From the NCBI GenBank assembly GCA_018679315.1, contig JAHHLF010000286.1, positions 1 through 9,212 on the forward strand: 9,212 nt of DNA, written 5' to 3'. Position 1 is the first letter of the stretch. Every line of letters starts with the position of its first letter. Source of the stretch: Bacteroidia bacterium. GTDB taxonomy: Bacteria > Bacteroidota > Bacteroidia > Flavobacteriales > Flavobacteriaceae. Position numbers and translations under genes: made by a program. Positions 7,002 to 9,212 of the stretch are shown piece after piece. The notes beneath the pieces were generated by a model. It was not told the origin of the DNA and did not search any database. It worked only from the letters and a program-made list of their open reading frames with translations.

Positions 7002-7688
7002 ATGTTTGAAGATATACAGGCAGCGATTCCATTGGGCATTCTAATGAGCTTTATGATCGGACCTGTTTTCTTTGTTCTGCTGGAAACAAGCGCAACAAAA
7101 GGATTTCGGGCCGGTGTTTTCTTTGACCTAGGCGTAATATTTGCCGATCTCCTTTTTCTTTTAATAGCCTATTTCAGTAGTTATCAACTTTTAGAGAACC
7201 TGGGTAATCTTCCGGGACTTTACGTCTTTGGCGGGTTGATCCTTTTAGTTTATGGACTCATAACATTTTTCAGCAAAGCCTTTATTCGTGGCAATCCCGA
7301 TATAAAACCGAGAAAAGGAGGCTATCTAAGCTTATTCATTAAAGGATTTCTACTAAACTTTATAAATGTGGGGGTTTTAATGTTCTGGCTAGGTGTGATA
7401 ATTGTAGTTGGCCCCAGCCTGGACAATGAGCCACAACGCATGTTAGTGTTCTTCGGGTCCATGCTATCTGCTTTCTTTGTTACAGATTTAGTTAAGATAT
7501 TGTTAGCTAAGCAGCTGAGAAAAAAACTAACCATGGAACGTATTCGGGTGGTAAAAAAGGCACTTGGGATCGTACTCGTTATTTGTGGAGCCGTGCTTAT
7601 CGTGAAGGGATTCTTGCCGAAGGACCAATTAAATATCGAAAAGGGAATAGAACTACTCCAGGAAGAAACCAAGAAAGAAAACGAATAA
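7002..7688 (+). CDS. LysE/RhtB-family transporter
   Basis: A 228-residue inner-membrane protein with about six membrane segments (roughly 8-28, 38-58, 71-91, 112-137, 147-168 and 186-205), the topology and length of the LysE exporter superfamily, which exports amino acids and related small molecules. The N-terminal segment has the family G20-P21 turn (SFMIGPVFFVLL), and a conserved-looking GFLLNFINVGVLMFW segment (115-129) corresponds to the N-x-x-N-P region of LysE proteins, with Val where Pro is usual. The tail after residue 206 is charged and cytoplasmic. Only 4 bp separate it from the head-GIN stop. Substrate cannot be inferred. The TAA abuts the A-run of the terminator that ends the opposing tRNA transcript. 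Confidence 0.93.
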   Translation: MFEDIQAAIPLGILMSFMIGPVFFVLLETSATKGFRAGVFFDLGVIFADLLFLLIAYFSSYQLLENLGNLPGLYVFGGLILLVYGLITFFSKAFIRGNPDIKPRKGGYLSLFIKGFLLNFINVGVLMFWLGVIIVVGPSLDNEPQRMLVFFGSMLSAFFVTDLVKILLAKQLRKKLTMERIRVVKKALGIVLVICGAVLIVKGFLPKDQLNIEKGIELLQEETKKENE

Positions 7689-7715
7689 AAAAACCCTCTC
7701 AGAACGAAAGGGTTT
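7687..7715 (-). terminator. intrinsic terminator after tRNA-Cys
   Basis: On the minus strand a 10-bp stem AAACCCTTTC/GAGAGGGTTT (7715-7706 with 7700-7691) with loop GTTCT is followed by a run of T reaching 7687. The stem contains one G.U pair on this strand; on the plus strand the same position is a C/A mismatch, and the hairpin is followed by TTTAGTG rather than a T run. It therefore works chiefly for the tRNA-Cys transcript, 4 bp after the tRNA end, and only weakly, if at all, for the LysE operon. Confidence 0.88.
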
Positions 7716-7719
7716 AGTG

Positions 7720-7790
7720 AGGCATCGAGCGGATTCGAACCGCTGTACAAGCTTTTGCAGAGCTGTGCCTAGCCACTCGGCCACGATGCC
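7720..7790 (-). tRNA. tRNA-Cys (anticodon GCA)
   Basis: A 71-nt cloverleaf on the minus strand. The acceptor stem GGCATCG pairs with CGATGCC, the D arm is GCC-GAGTGGCTA-GGC, and the anticodon loop CTGCAAA carries GCA at 7758-7756. The variable loop is GTAC, and the T arm is AGCGG-TTCGAAT-CCGCT. The unpaired base 73 is U (7720), the discriminator expected for cysteine tRNA. The first anticodon-stem pair is a C/U mismatch, with the other four paired. CCA is not encoded (CAC follows), so it must be added enzymatically. It lies 48 bp downstream of folB on the same strand and is followed by an intrinsic terminator. Confidence 0.97.
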
Positions 7791-7801
7791 AGATCAGGAT
7801 G

Positions 7802-7809
7802 TAAAAATA
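7802..7809 (-). promoter_or_regulatory. possible -7 box for tRNA-Cys
   Basis: In the 48-bp gap between folB and the tRNA, the minus strand has TATTTTTA (7809-7802), one base off the Bacteroidota -7 consensus TAnnTTTG. It is placed so that transcription would start a few bases before the tRNA 5' end. No TTTG was seen at the -33 position, so read-through from folB is an equally good explanation. Confidence 0.25.
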
Positions 7810-7838
7810 CGTCTTTTTATGTCATCTGAAAATGAACA

Positions 7839-8195
7839 TTAACGTGATTTTGTCAGTGTCACATTAACGGATGTGACATTTCCCATAATAGGAGGATTCA
7901 CTTTAACCACTGTAACTGTAGCGCGTGCTAATTGCTCAAATTCATCGAGAAATCTATTTAGAATGCGTCCGGCTACATGCTCCAATAAATCTGATGGGAT
8001 CGTCATTTCTTCTTTCACGATGCGATATGCCTGAACATAGTCAAGCGTATCAGAAAGCAGATCTGAATTGGATGCTCTTTCCAGATCTAGCTCAAGAACT
8101 ACATCGACAGTATATTCACTTCCAATTTTACGCTCCTCCGGGAGACAACCATGGAAGGCATAAATCTGAATTGTTTTTAATTGAATAGTACCCAA
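7839..8195 (-). CDS. folB: dihydroneopterin aldolase, non-ATG start
   Basis: Converts 7,8-dihydroneopterin to 6-hydroxymethyl-7,8-dihydropterin and glycolaldehyde in tetrahydrofolate biosynthesis; the family forms oligomeric rings in the cytoplasm. Numbered from the TTG at 8219, visible hallmarks are YAFHG (20-24) followed by E28-E29, DTLDY with Tyr61, LLEH (78-81) and the catalytic lysine segment VKVNPP with Lys106. No ATG precedes the conserved region. The frame opens after an in-frame TAG with TTG at 8219 (126 residues) and TTG at 8195 (118 residues). The family typically begins M-G-x-I-x-L, which matches the second TTG (read MGTIQL), so I choose 8195. The gene lies downstream of the PorP/SprF-family gene and upstream of tRNA-Cys, all on one strand. 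Function is firm, start tentative. Confidence 0.93.
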   Translation of the reverse strand: MGTIQLKTIQIYAFHGCLPEERKIGSEYTVDVVLELDLERASNSDLLSDTLDYVQAYRIVKEEMTIPSDLLEHVAGRILNRFLDEFEQLARATVTVVKVNPPIMGNVTSVNVTLTKSR

Positions 8196-8242
8196 AACAG
8201 TTTTGATTATTTCAGGCAAACTTAGAATAAACTAGGGAATAT

Positions 8243-9187
8243 CTAGTAGGTACACCGACAATTACTAAGGCCCTGGAATAGATCGACACCCAATGTAACC
8301 ACGTGGGTACCGGTACTATATCCCAGAATTTCATTGAGAATGATCTGGTATGAGTAGCCAAAATAGAAATTACTCTTCTTCAAACCAATTATGGGCGCTA
8401 TATAAAGCGGATCACCAATTTGATCGTTTAGAAAACGGTACGTAATACCGGCATAGTAGTAATCTTCAAAGTCGTAATACCGGAACTTAGTGTTCAGATC
8501 TGTAACAGAACGGCCGTCGCTTTCAAACCACTGAAAGAATACAGAAGGCTCTATTTCCATTTTACTGTTCTTGTTTTTGGTATATCGGTAGCCGGTATAT
8601 ACGTAGTAGTTACGTAGTCGATTAGGTTCAAATACCGGGTTAAATTTTGTCAGGTCTTTATCTAATAAGTTTGAGGCATTGACACTGAAATAAAACTTAT
8701 TTAAACGATATAGAACCCCAACATCAAAATTATGATTCGTCGTGGCCCGATCATCAGTCACACTCGGATCCGGACTGTCAAAATTTTGAATATCGATCCT
8801 GAACTGGTTGAAATTATAGGAAAGACCGAATGATAAGAACTCATCGTCATATCTGTCCAGGGTCAGGTGGTGAGCAAAGGATATGCGAGCACCACGCTGT
8901 TTTGTCTCCCCATTACTATCGTTATACATGAGCATTCCTAGGCCCGATTTGTTGCCAAGTCTGGCATCAGCAGCCAAAGATTGAGTGTCTGGCGCATCTT
9001 CAATACCCACCCACTGTGTAAGTCCGTTTACACGCACCTTGATATGATCCCCGATCCCCGAATAAGTAGGAGACATAACAAAGGGATTATCTGCCAAATA
9101 TTGAGAGAGCTGTGGGAGTGTAAGCTCCTGTGCCGACCCAACCAAGCATCCTAAGATCAATATGAAAGTTGCTATTGAAGTTCGCAT
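8243..9187 (-). CDS. PorP/SprF family type IX secretion system membrane protein
   Basis: A 314-residue predicted outer-membrane protein. The signal peptide is residues 1-19 or so (MRTSIATFILILGCLVGSAQ). The mature start QYLADNPFVMSPTYSGIGD (29-47) followed by QWVGIEDAPDTQSLAAD (58-74) is the PorP/SprF signature, and the body alternates strands rich in Tyr and Phe (for example FLSFGLSYNFNQFRIDI, EDYYYAGITYRFLND, FYFGYSYQIILNEILGY) as in a beta-barrel. SprF is needed for secretion of the SprB adhesin in gliding flavobacteria, and paralogues are usually paired with one large secreted protein encoded just upstream, here beyond the right edge. The protein ends with a Cys-x-Cys tail (Cys310, Cys312). 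ATG at 9187 has an A-rich leader. It is followed by folB after a short gap with no terminator. Family firm, cargo unknown. Confidence 0.95.
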   Translation of the reverse strand: MRTSIATFILILGCLVGSAQELTLPQLSQYLADNPFVMSPTYSGIGDHIKVRVNGLTQWVGIEDAPDTQSLAADARLGNKSGLGMLMYNDSNGETKQRGARISFAHHLTLDRYDDEFLSFGLSYNFNQFRIDIQNFDSPDPSVTDDRATTNHNFDVGVLYRLNKFYFSVNASNLLDKDLTKFNPVFEPNRLRNYYVYTGYRYTKNKNSKMEIEPSVFFQWFESDGRSVTDLNTKFRYYDFEDYYYAGITYRFLNDQIGDPLYIAPIIGLKKSNFYFGYSYQIILNEILGYSTGTHVVTLGVDLFQGLSNCRCTY

Positions 9188-9212
9188 GGTTTTGATTTGG
9201 TTATTTCTTATC

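Noticed and set aside
7322..7750. A 142-codon open frame on the minus strand
   Set aside because: It is antisense to the LysE-family gene and runs through the terminator and part of the tRNA; its Ser/Thr/Asn-rich translation is typical of a shadow frame.
7925..8188. An 87-codon plus-strand frame
   Set aside because: It lies wholly inside folB on the opposite strand, and folB has clear family motifs.
9140..9187. Possible lipoprotein signal (LGC at residues 12-14) in the PorP/SprF-family protein
   Set aside because: The cysteine lies inside the hydrophobic core with a non-standard lipobox, and a better signal peptidase I site follows at residues 19-20.
1..9212. Search for CRISPR arrays, insertion sequences, integrases, toxin-antitoxin pairs or defence genes
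   Set aside because: No direct repeat arrays, transposase or integrase motifs, or recognisable defence proteins were seen; every large frame belongs to an ordinary chromosomal family or, in one case, is a HEAT-like protein. The tRNA has no adjacent integrase or visible att duplication.

Overview
The window looks like a piece of chromosome from a member of the Bacteroidota, most likely Flavobacteriia. The main evidence is a PorP/SprF-type outer-membrane protein (a family tied to type IX secretion and gliding in this phylum), a head-GIN (DUF2807) protein, gene starts with A-rich leaders and almost no Shine-Dalgarno sequences, and moderately low GC. No plasmid, phage, transposon, CRISPR or defence genes were seen. 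It reads as ordinary housekeeping and envelope DNA, and no new biological system was recognised.

Layout. (1) 1-1686, plus strand: the tail of a gene entering from the left, a small HEAT-like repeat protein joined to it by an ATGA overlap, then a Gfo/Idh/MocA oxidoreductase. (2) 1683-3517, minus strand: a compact cluster read rpiB, then a zinc-type CDF efflux pump, then an ElaA-like acetyltransferase. The last two are joined by a TAATG overlap, and the acetyltransferase stop overlaps the oxidoreductase stop by 4 bp. (3) 3518-4089: an AT-rich divergent spacer of about 570 bp without a convincing gene; it holds a weak candidate for a short minus-strand RNA. (4) 4090-7688, plus strand: rnr (RNase R), an exported head-GIN protein and a LysE-family transporter, closely spaced and probably one transcription unit. 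(5) 9187-7687, minus strand: a PorP/SprF-family protein, folB (with a non-ATG start) and tRNA-Cys(GCA), ended by a strong intrinsic terminator.

Functional links are loose. RpiB belongs to pentose phosphate metabolism, RNase R to RNA turnover, FolB to tetrahydrofolate synthesis, the CDF protein to metal homeostasis, LysE to small-molecule export, and PorP/SprF and head-GIN to the envelope. The items most worth a second look are the candidate small RNA in the rpiB-rnr spacer, the non-ATG start of folB, and the HEAT-like gene coupled to an unknown upstream gene.
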